This document shows, in pieces, positions 9,535-14,624 of a stretch of DNA of 16,884 nucleotides. The DNA is from an uncultured Oscillospiraceae bacterium. Lineage in GTDB: Bacteria; Bacillota; Clostridia; Oscillospirales; Ruminococcaceae. The notes beneath the pieces are model-generated. The model had not been told where the DNA came from. It searched no databases and saw only the letters and a list, made by a program, of their open reading frames with translations. The stretch spans positions 1-16,884 of the forward strand of contig CATNEU010000008.1 in NCBI GenBank assembly GCA_950097605.1. The letters run 5' to 3'. The translations under genes were made by a program, and so were the position numbers. Positions within the stretch are counted from its first letter, which is position 1. The number at the start of each line of letters is the position of its first letter.

Positions 9535-9825
9535 TTACAGCGCCTGGCGCATCCCCTGAAAAACAAGCAGCTCCAGCAGGGAGGCAAGCAGAGGGCTTTC
9601 GGTGATCAGCTCGAAGCTGGGGCCGTCTTCCTCCCTTTCGATCAGCAGCGCCTGCAGCGCCGCGACGCAGCATTCCTCCTCGGGCTGTATCTTGACGGCA
9701 TACTCCATGCTGTTTACCTGCATTTTTACGGTGTAGCTTGCATCTAGGGGTTCTGCATACGCCTTGGCTTGCAGGCAATGGCAGAGGGCATGATATTGAT
9801 CCGGTTTTAGTTTTTTAATCACCAT
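9535..9825 (-). CDS. Hypothetical 96-aa protein
   Basis: The ATG is preceded by AAAGGAC with 8-nt spacing, supporting a real gene. The protein begins MVIKKLKPDQYHALCHCLQA, has a central strand-like segment (YTVKMQVNSMEYAVKIQ), an acidic patch (QPEEE) and a leucine-rich amphipathic C-terminus (LLASLLELLVF). It has no signal peptide or membrane span. Four cysteines (CHC, ECC) are present, but their spacing does not form an obvious metal site. I recognise no family. I find no convincing minus-strand promoter directly upstream, so it may be read from the regulator genes at 9974-10420. Confidence 0.65.
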   Translation of the reverse strand: MVIKKLKPDQYHALCHCLQAKAYAEPLDASYTVKMQVNSMEYAVKIQPEEECCVAALQALLIEREEDGPSFELITESPLLASLLELLVFQGMRQAL

Positions 9826-9865
9826 GTTTTATTGTCCTTTCTTCACTAGCTGTGTCCAACAGTGC

Positions 9866-9894
9866 TTGAAAGGCTTTGCGGCGCATGGTATACT
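9866..9894 (+). promoter_or_regulatory. Plus-strand sigma-A promoter with no gene downstream
   Basis: TTGAAA (9866-9871), a 17-bp spacer and TATACT (9889-9894) are a good sigma-A match. The nearest plus-strand gene is more than 1.5 kb away. Transcription would start near 9901 and meet the hairpin plus T-run at 9934-9980. Confidence 0.55.
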
Positions 9895-9900
9895 ATTTAC

Positions 9901-9980
9901 GCTGCAATTGCCCTTTGGCATTGTTGGCATCGGGAAGCGGCTTCTTCTTTTGACTGGGGAGAGCCGTTTCTTTTCATTTT
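9901..9980 (+). ncRNA. Candidate small RNA of about 80 nt
   Basis: The interval lies between a consensus promoter (9866-9894) and a terminator-like hairpin (9934-9970) followed by TTTTCATTTTT. It contains a tandem repeat TTGGCAT-TG-TTGGCAT at 9916-9931. No open reading frame with a ribosome binding site is present. Its end overlaps the last few codons of the convergent ribbon-helix-helix gene. It matches no RNA family I know. Confidence 0.35.
9934..9980 (+). terminator. Terminator-like hairpin, plus strand
   Basis: GAAGCGGCT (9934-9942) pairs with AGCCGTTTC (9962-9970) over 9 bp with one G-U pair, a 19-nt loop and a downstream T-rich tract. The large loop makes it weaker than the other terminators in the window. 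Confidence 0.45.
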
Positions 9981-10150
9981 TCGAGGTCGTCCTTTAACTT
10001 TTTAATCCCGCGCCGGGCCGCTTCCGCCTTTGTAACCTTTTTCTGCTCGCAATAGGCCTCCAAGGCCTCGTTGCTTTCGCTGTCGAGACGGATGAAGAGC
10101 GTTTTATCTTTGGGATTGTCGGTAGGGCGCCCCATTTTCTTGTTTGCCAA
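9974..10150 (-). CDS. Ribbon-helix-helix (CopG-like) DNA-binding protein
   Basis: The start is read as TTG at 10150 because an ideal AAGGAGG lies 7 nt upstream; no ATG fits that ribosome binding site. The resulting 58-residue protein, beginning with ANKKMGRPTDNPK, has a basic N-terminus, the strand KTLFIRLDSESNEAL and helices ALEAYCEQKK and KAEAARRGIKKLKDDL. This is the usual layout of the ribbon-helix-helix fold, which binds DNA as a dimer through the paired strands. Such proteins are autorepressors, antitoxins or plasmid regulators. A perfect inverted repeat in its promoter (10165-10201) is a natural target. No toxin gene is recognisable beside it. The HTH gene lies 84 bp upstream on the same strand. 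Confidence 0.8.
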   Translation of the reverse strand: MANKKMGRPTDNPKDKTLFIRLDSESNEALEAYCEQKKVTKAEAARRGIKKLKDDLEK

Positions 10151-10164
10151 ACATGCACCTCCTT

Positions 10165-10201
10165 TTTGATATACAAAATCACAACATGTTTGTATATCAA
10201 A
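10165..10201. promoter_or_regulatory. Perfect 13-bp inverted repeat, probable operator
   Basis: TTTGATATACAAA (10165-10177) and TTTGTATATCAAA (10189-10201) are exact reverse complements 11 bp apart (24 bp centre to centre), with the small palindrome AACATGTT inside the gap and first arm base. The repeat brackets the -10 box and lies just upstream of the ribosome binding site of the ribbon-helix-helix gene. This is what an autoregulatory operator would look like. Confidence 0.65.
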
Positions 10202-10207
10202 AGTCAA
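10178..10207 (-). promoter_or_regulatory. Promoter for the ribbon-helix-helix gene
   Basis: On the minus strand TTGACT (10202-10207) and TGTGAT (10178-10183) are separated by 18 bp, with a start near 10171. The -10 box falls in the gap between the arms of the inverted repeat at 10165-10201, and the right arm fills most of the spacer. Confidence 0.5.
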
Positions 10208-10234
10208 GCTGGAAATCGACATATCTGGATTTTT

Positions 10235-10420
10235 CTACTGATTGCGCCTTTTTAACTTTTCAACGGCCTCCTGGCTGAAAAGATAGTTGCGTTTTCCGGC
10301 GCTTCTGAATTCCGCGGGTGAAAACTGCATGGCGGCGGCCACCCGCAAAAGATAGCTGGGCGTTATTTTGAGAATTTCCGCAACCTCGGCGGTGGTGTAA
10401 ACAGTTCGCACGTCCGACAT
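10235..10420 (-). CDS. Small helix-turn-helix (excisionase/MerR-like) DNA-binding protein
   Basis: The 61-residue protein contains YTTAEVAEILKITPSYLLRV (residues 8-27), typical of the excisionase-like or MerR-type winged helix (HTH_17 group), followed by the wing-like segment GKRNYLFSQEAVEKLKRR (residues 42-59). Such proteins bind DNA as regulators or as recombination directionality factors; no integrase is present in the window. The ATG has only a modest AGG 10 nt upstream. The predicted transcription start lies about 18 nt before the ATG. No terminator follows, so transcription may continue into the ribbon-helix-helix gene. Confidence 0.75.
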   Translation of the reverse strand: MSDVRTVYTTAEVAEILKITPSYLLRVAAAMQFSPAEFRSAGKRNYLFSQEAVEKLKRRNQ

Positions 10421-10444
10421 AAGACCATTACCTGCTTTCTTTTC

Positions 10445-10473
10445 ATCTTATCACGTCGCATGTCGTACGTCAA
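10445..10473 (-). promoter_or_regulatory. Sigma-A promoter for the HTH gene
   Basis: On the minus strand TTGACG (10468-10473) and TAAGAT (10445-10450) are separated by 17 bp. The start would be near 10438, giving a very short leader. Confidence 0.7.
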
Positions 10474-10500
10474 GACTGCATTCGGCTTTTCAGTTAAACT

Positions 10501-10535
10501 AAGCGGTCCTGTCCAACCGGACAGGGCCGCTTTTT
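10501..10535 (+). terminator. Strong intrinsic terminator with no obvious client gene
   Basis: A 14-bp stem (AAGCGGTCCTGTCC with GGACAGGGCCGCTT, one T-G pair) with a 4-nt AACC loop is followed by TTTTT on the plus strand. No plus-strand gene precedes it. On the minus strand the stem is followed by AGTTTAACTG, which is a poor termination tract. Confidence 0.8.
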
Positions 10536-11150
10536 GCCTAAAAATTTTTATCCGTTCAAATGCTTCTGATTTCTCCGGCTGCGGCGGGGATTCCAGCAGG
10601 TATCCCCTGCAAACGCCGGATTCGCATGGTCTGCCGCCTGTCTTTAAAATCACACGCCGCCCGCCGCCCACATAGTATACAATCGGAGGATATCCAATCT
10701 GCAGCTGTGATGCAGTCAGGTGGCGGCCCGCGTTTGAAGCGGCCGTCCGCGGACCGGCAGGGAAACCTGCGGGCCTGCGGGAGGTTTTTCGTATCGACGG
10801 GGCCGCCTATAGGGGAGCCTGCGCGCTCGCCTGTATGGGCAGGCGAAATCACGCTGTTTGCTATAGAGGGCGCCTGTCCGCCGGTGCGTTGGCATTGTGC
10901 ATCGCCTCCTTTTCCGGTGCGGAAGCGCCGGTTTCCCAGATGCACGCCAATGCGGAAGGCGGCACATGTGTGTCCAACGCTTTGCACGCCCGAAGCCGGC
11001 ATTCGGCTTCGGGACGATGCGAAGCCATACAGGATCCGAACCGGATATCCATTGTCACAGCGCATTGCGCGCGGCTCGGAATACCGGGCTGTGTACATAC
11101 CCCGCTCCCCTGATCACCGGTGTGTTTTTTATGTGCTGTGCAGTAAGCGA
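10536..11150. repeat. Gene-free, GC-rich, hairpin-rich spacer; possible dispersed repeat
   Basis: Long frames run through this interval on both strands, but they lack ribosome binding sites, give Arg/Pro/Cys-rich translations and run through the terminator hairpin, so I read them as non-coding. The region contains a perfect 10-bp hairpin (CCCGAAGCCG/CGGCTTCGGG, 10989-11013), smaller ones (GCAGG-GAAA-CCTGC; CGGTGC-GGAA-GCGCCG) and two copies of GGATATCCA at 10688-10696 and 11043-11051 near its ends. No plus- or minus-strand promoter with both boxes was found. A dispersed intergenic repeat or a structured RNA are both possible. Confidence 0.35.
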
Positions 11151-11190
11151 AAAGGCCGGGCGTCCATGCAGGACGCCCGGCCTTTCCTTT
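11151..11190 (+). terminator. Intrinsic terminator, possibly bidirectional
   Basis: AAAGGCCGGGCGTCC (11151-11165) pairs perfectly with GGACGCCCGGCCTTT (11171-11185 region) around a 5-nt loop, followed by CCTTTTAT on the plus strand. The minus strand has TTTTCGC after the stem, so weak termination in that direction is possible too. Confidence 0.8.
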
Positions 11191-11314
11191 TATAATACGC
11201 GACGCAGGGCGTATTGGCGTGCGGGTGCTCTGGGCAACCTGACCGCTTGAAGCGCCGGTGTGCACAGGACAGTGATAAAACTGTACAAAGGGTTGTAAAT
11301 ATTCTGTATCCGTG

Positions 11315-11343
11315 TTGACCTTTGCAGGGGATTCCTTTACAAT
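11315..11343 (+). promoter_or_regulatory. Sigma-A promoter for rpe
   Basis: TTGACC (11315-11320), a 17-bp spacer and TACAAT (11338-11343) give a start near 11350. The ~60-nt leader folds TTTAT/ATAAA and GCGGC/GCCGC (11356-11388) into a stem ending next to the AAAGGAAAGGG sequence. Confidence 0.75.
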
Positions 11344-11410
11344 ATAACATGAAAATTTATGTGCGGCCGTCTGTGCAGCCGCCATAAAAGGAAAGGGATG
11401 CATGTAAATT

Positions 11411-12067
11411 TTGATCAAATTATCCCCCTCGATTTTATCCGCTGATTTTGCGAAGCTTGCGGAGGAAGTGCGCTGTGTGGAGCAGGCCGGCGCGGATATG
11501 CTGCATATTGATGTGATGGACGGGCACTTTGTACCCAATATTACAATCGGCCCCGCCGTTGTCGGCGCGCTGCGCCCCGGGTCGGGCCTTTTGTTTGACG
11601 TGCATTTGATGATCACCCATCCGCTCGACTATATCGACGCCTTTGCGGACGCGGGCGCGGATCTGATCACCTTTCATGTGGAGAGCGCGTCCGACCCCGT
11701 GCGGACCATCGAAAAAATACGCTGCCGGGGTATTTTGCCGGCCATTTCGCTGAGTCCCGACACGCCGGTGGAAGCCGTTGTGCCCTATCTGCCGCTCGTG
11801 CGGATGGTGCTTGTGATGACGGTGTACCCGGGGTTTGGCGGACAGAAATTTATCGAGCCGATGTTGGAAAAGGTCTCGGCGCTGCGCGCTTGCAGCGACG
11901 CGCAAGGGCTTGCGCTGGACATCCAGGTGGACGGCGGGATCGACTGCGCCACCGCGCCGGCGGCGGCCGCTGCCGGCGCGAACGTGTTGGTCGCGGGCTC
12001 CGCGGTCTTTGGCAAGGCGGACCGCGCCGAGGCGCTGCGCCGGATCCGGGAGGCTGCGGCGGGATAG
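11411..12067 (+). CDS. rpe: Ribulose-phosphate 3-epimerase, TTG start
   Basis: The 218-residue TIM-barrel protein interconverts ribulose 5-phosphate and xylulose 5-phosphate in the pentose phosphate pathway. The family motifs are present in order: KLSPSILSADF at the N-terminus, HIDVMDGHFVPN with metal ligands H32 and D34, FDVHLMI (H65), the phosphate-binding loop MTVYPGFGGQKF (136-147) and QVDGGI with catalytic D174. The usual N, E or D in the loop is tyrosine here (Y139). The only start that fits the family N-terminus is TTG at 11411, but the nearest ribosome binding site is 13 nt away and is better placed for an out-of-frame ATG at 11398. D-allulose-6-phosphate 3-epimerase is a related alternative. 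The gene stands alone with its own promoter rather than in the frequent rsgA-rpe cluster. Confidence 0.9.
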   Translation: MIKLSPSILSADFAKLAEEVRCVEQAGADMLHIDVMDGHFVPNITIGPAVVGALRPGSGLLFDVHLMITHPLDYIDAFADAGADLITFHVESASDPVRTIEKIRCRGILPAISLSPDTPVEAVVPYLPLVRMVLVMTVYPGFGGQKFIEPMLEKVSALRACSDAQGLALDIQVDGGIDCATAPAAAAAGANVLVAGSAVFGKADRAEALRRIREAAAG

Positions 12068-12096
12068 CCGCTGCCGGCGCGCGCCGCAGACAGCAG

Positions 12097-12125
12097 AAAG
12101 GGACGGGCCCTGCGCCCGCCCCTAT
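12097..12125. terminator. Shared hairpin between convergent rpe and mecA-like genes
   Basis: AGGGACGGGC (12099-12108) pairs with GCCCGCCCCT (12114-12123). Read on the minus strand the stem is complete with one G-U pair and is followed by TTTCTG, suiting the mecA-like gene. Read on the plus strand it has one mismatch and a poor T-run. Confidence 0.5.
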
Positions 12126-12154
12126 AAGAGTTGTTTACGGTATGTGTGCCGATC

Positions 12155-12739
12155 CTATGCGAATTCCACGAGCTTTTCAATGGCAAGGTTTTCGATCAGC
12201 GGTTTGCCGTGCTCCGCGGTAAACGAGGCGCAGAGCAGGCCGTCGCCCGTAAACTTTCCAAATTCGTTTAAAACCATGCGAACGGTGTTATCATATTTAT
12301 CAAAGGGATAGACCAGCAGGCGGTATCCTGTTCCAATGCGGTAGAGCGTGTTTTTATAAATAAAGCTGCCGCACTGTGCGTGCAACGCCGCGGCCGCATG
12401 CAACAGGGTGTCCATGCTGGGGAATTCATAGATGATGGGTGCAGCGCTTGGGCTGCTTTTGATGCGGAGCTTTTTCTTTCCGGATGGTTCTTCACGATTG
12501 ACCAGGCTGAAATATAAGATACAGCCGCCCTCGATATCGGGGAATGCCTCGATGAACAGTTTGCCATAGGAGGCGTCGAAGCCGGTCTGGGTGCGCGCGC
12601 GGCCCAATAGCTCCAGAATCACGCGCCTTGTATCGGCGTCCTTGTAGTCGAGCTGGTCATAGGTGATGTCCAGCTTGGTCATATCGTCCGATGCAAGCAG
12701 TATCTTAAGCTTGTCAGAGCCTAAAAGTTCCATCTTCAA
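12155..12739 (-). CDS. mecA: MecA-family adaptor protein (ClpC adaptor type)
   Basis: The ~194-residue protein starts KMELLGSDKLKILLASDDM and continues with DITYDQLDYKDADTRRVI and LFIEAFPDIEGGCILYF, the usual MecA N-terminal domain pattern. A C-terminal half (YEFPSMDTLLHAAAAL, SFIYKNTLYRI, YRLLVYPFDKYDNTVRMVLNEFG) matches the MecA ClpC-binding domain. MecA proteins deliver substrates to the ClpC-ClpP protease and were first known as negative regulators of competence; this is not the methicillin-resistance gene of the same name. I chose TTG at 12739 because AAAGGAG lies 9 nt upstream. The ATG two codons later (12733) is 15 nt from it, while a TTG at 12748 touches it. Spacing decides between near-identical N-termini. 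No competence or clp gene is next to it. Confidence 0.85.
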   Translation of the reverse strand: MKMELLGSDKLKILLASDDMTKLDITYDQLDYKDADTRRVILELLGRARTQTGFDASYGKLFIEAFPDIEGGCILYFSLVNREEPSGKKKLRIKSSPSAAPIIYEFPSMDTLLHAAAALHAQCGSFIYKNTLYRIGTGYRLLVYPFDKYDNTVRMVLNEFGKFTGDGLLCASFTAEHGKPLIENLAIEKLVEFA

Positions 12740-12837
12740 GTATATCAACTCCTTTGAAGCATTATCGGGCGTCTGCCGGGAGCTTTTTGCAAAACCCGCG
12801 GCCCGCCCTTATGACATTGTATGAGCCGCCGGGCCTT

Positions 12838-12899
12838 TTGGTGTTTGGCAGCCGGCGCAGGCGGCCTGTACCAAGTAAGCGCTCCGTTTGCCCGGAGCG
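12838..12899 (+). promoter_or_regulatory. Two consecutive stem-loops upstream of the Rnf-like operon
   Basis: The first stem pairs TTGGT (12838-12842) with ACCAA (12870-12874) and, inside, GGCAGCC (12847-12853) with GGCGGCC (12860-12866). The second pairs CGCTCCG (12880-12886) with CGGAGCG (12893-12899). Both lie 75-135 bp before the start codon of the rnfD-like gene. No clear plus-strand promoter was found, so whether they are transcribed with the operon is not certain. They match no riboswitch class I can name. Confidence 0.35.
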
Positions 12900-12919
12900 G
12901 GAGAGGCCCTGTATTACAG

Positions 12920-12948
12920 TTTATAAAAATCAAATGAAAATATGTCAT
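12920..12948 (-). promoter_or_regulatory. Probable promoter for the mecA-like gene
   Basis: On the minus strand ATGACA (12943-12948) and TATAAA (12920-12925) are 17 bp apart. The start near 12913 would give a leader of about 175 nt that runs antisense to the structured leader of the Rnf-like operon. Confidence 0.5.
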
Positions 12949-12973
12949 TATTTTTTGAAGGGAGCGTTTTTTT

Positions 12974-13978
12974 ATGCAGGCAGACGCCAAAAATAAAAAA
13001 CGCGCGCAGCAGCCTGGTCACAGGCGGATGGTCAATGTGCTGATTGCAATTGCACCCATCCTCGCCATGTCCTGCTATTACTATGGAACCAGGGTGCTGT
13101 ATATGGCGCTTGCGGCAATCGGCACGGGGTTGGCTGCGGAGCTGATCTGCGTGAAGCTGCGCGGCCGCCGCGTGGAATTGTCCGACGGTCTTTCCTCTGT
13201 TGTCACCGCGCTGCTGCTCACCATGCTGCTGCCCGCAACGATGCCGATGCTGCTTGTGATTTTCGGTGTGCTGTTTGCTGTTGTAGTAATTAAGCAGCCA
13301 TTTGGAGGGTATGGAAACAACCCATTTAATCCGGCGGCCTGCGCGTTTGCGTTTTTATCCATCTGCTGGCCCTATTACACCTATCATTACCCCATGCCGT
13401 TTGACCATACGCTCGCGGCCTGGGGAGACAATGCGGGCAAGCTGCTGACGGGCCCTGCGATGTCGCTGAAGATGGGCAGCCTGCCGCGCTACGATATGAT
13501 GGATATGCTGCTGGGCAACGCGCCGGGCGGACTCGGTACCACGAATATCCTGCTGCTGTGTGCCTGCGGCTTGTTTCTGCTTGCCACCAAAACGGTCAAG
13601 CCCTCAATTTCCCTGGGCTTTTTGGCTTCCTGCGGCCTGTTTGCGTTTTTGTTCCCGCGCATCACAACCTCCCGGCTGGATTCGCTGGCGTATGAGCTGA
13701 TGGCCGGAACCATCGTGTTCGGTGCATTTTTTCTCATAACAGACCCGGTAACGGCGCCGAAAAAGCGCTTGGCGCAGCTTGTATACGGGGTGCTGGCAGG
13801 CGTGATCACCATGTTGTTCCGGCACTTTGGCGCGTTTTCACAAGGCCTTGTGTTTGCGGTGATCTTTGCAAATGCGCTGATGCCGCTGGTCGAACGCGGC
13901 TGCTCGAAACTGCGCTTTGGGAAGTATGTGAAATCCACGCCGATTGTTGCGGAGGAGGGTGCACCGGATGAAGCTTGA
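12974..13978 (+). CDS. RnfD/NqrB-like membrane protein lacking the FMN-acceptor motif
   Basis: The 334-residue protein has the RnfD/NqrB layout of about nine to ten membrane spans. Recognisable motifs are ELSDGLSSVVTALLLTMLLP, GGYGNNPFNPAACAF (111-125), FFLITDPVTAPKK and FAVIFANALMPLVER. RnfD normally carries FMN linked to a threonine in an S/T-x-A-T motif. The matching stretch here is TGPAMSLKMG (159-168), where alignment puts methionine 163 at the acceptor position, so covalent flavin is unlikely. The ATG has AAGGGAG 10 nt upstream. It is the first gene of a three-gene operon and overlaps the next by 11 bp. In normal Rnf operons a C subunit comes before and a G subunit after D; neither is here. 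I leave the symbol empty because the redox role of RnfD may not hold. Confidence 0.88.
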   Translation: MQADAKNKKRAQQPGHRRMVNVLIAIAPILAMSCYYYGTRVLYMALAAIGTGLAAELICVKLRGRRVELSDGLSSVVTALLLTMLLPATMPMLLVIFGVLFAVVVIKQPFGGYGNNPFNPAACAFAFLSICWPYYTYHYPMPFDHTLAAWGDNAGKLLTGPAMSLKMGSLPRYDMMDMLLGNAPGGLGTTNILLLCACGLFLLATKTVKPSISLGFLASCGLFAFLFPRITTSRLDSLAYELMAGTIVFGAFFLITDPVTAPKKRLAQLVYGVLAGVITMLFRHFGAFSQGLVFAVIFANALMPLVERGCSKLRFGKYVKSTPIVAEEGAPDEA

Positions 13979-14618
13979 GCGGATCAGGAAAATTTCCAAA
14001 GTCAGGGGCTATCTCTCGCCTCTGTTTTCCAACAACCCGGTGCTGATCCGGGGGCTGGCGATGGTCCCGGTGATCGTGGTGAGCAACACGCTGCGCAATG
14101 CGGTTGCCATCAGCATTGTCATTGCCTGTATGGCGCTGCCGGTGCATTTGATCACCAATTTCTTCGGCGGAAAAATTCCGCGCTGGTTCCGAATCCCGAC
14201 CTATGTGTTGCTGTCCTCGCTGTTTTTTATCCCAGCCGCTTTGCTGATGAACCGGGTGGTTCCCTACACGGTGGACGGACTTGGCGTGTTCCTGCCGCTG
14301 TTGGTCATCAACTCAATGGTCATCGGCAAGGCGGAAGAGTATGCGGTGCGTCATAAATTGATTCCCGTAGTGCTGGACGCGCTGCTGCATATCGTGGGTT
14401 TTGCGCTTGTCATGTGTACGATTGGGCTGGTGCGCGAATTTCTCTCGAGCGCTACGATATGGGGCCAGCCCATCGAGTGGATGAACAAGATCCCGGCGTT
14501 TGCGCTGCCGTTCTGCGGCTTTATGATCGTGGCGTTTTTGGCGGCGGGGGCAAAAGCCTACCGGCGGTTTACCCACCGGGTTTTGCTGGCCGCCGCTATG
14601 AAGGATGAGGGGGAATAG
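13968..14618 (+). CDS. RnfE/NqrD-like membrane protein without cluster cysteines
   Basis: The 216-residue protein has about six membrane spans. It aligns with RnfE through SNNPVLIRGLAMVPVIVVS (21-39), RIPTYVLLSSLFF and FLPLLVINSMVIGKAEEYAV (108-127). In Rnf/Nqr the first region holds LGLCPLL and the second VNCIIIGRAE; those two cysteines help ligate the [2Fe-2S] cluster in the membrane. Here they are V33 and S116. The start ATG has GGAGGAGGG 8 nt upstream, lying inside the rnfD-like gene, with which it overlaps by 11 bp, so translation is probably coupled. The GKAEEYA motif and the RnfE-type loop between spans are kept, showing that the fold was retained while the cofactor site was lost. Confidence 0.88.
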   Translation: MKLERIRKISKVRGYLSPLFSNNPVLIRGLAMVPVIVVSNTLRNAVAISIVIACMALPVHLITNFFGGKIPRWFRIPTYVLLSSLFFIPAALLMNRVVPYTVDGLGVFLPLLVINSMVIGKAEEYAVRHKLIPVVLDALLHIVGFALVMCTIGLVREFLSSATIWGQPIEWMNKIPAFALPFCGFMIVAFLAAGAKAYRRFTHRVLLAAAMKDEGE

Positions 14619-14624
14619 TAGATC

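Noticed and set aside
10716..10918. Minus-strand ATGs (10890s) shortly after AAAAGGAGGCG, suggesting a small gene
   Set aside because: The nearer ATG is only 2 nt from the site and gives 13 codons; the next gives a highly basic Arg/Pro-rich peptide with no conserved look and no promoter.
10560..11195. A 211-codon plus-strand frame in the spacer
   Set aside because: It has no ribosome binding site, an Arg/Pro/Cys-rich translation, and runs straight through the terminator hairpin at 11151-11190.
10861..11616. A 251-codon minus-strand frame overlapping the rpe start
   Set aside because: It crosses the terminator, the rpe promoter and the rpe coding start on the wrong strand and has no recognisable domain.
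12793..12842. GC-rich inverted repeat followed by TTTT as a terminator
   Set aside because: The arms pair only with bulges, the loop is long, and there is no plus-strand gene upstream to terminate.
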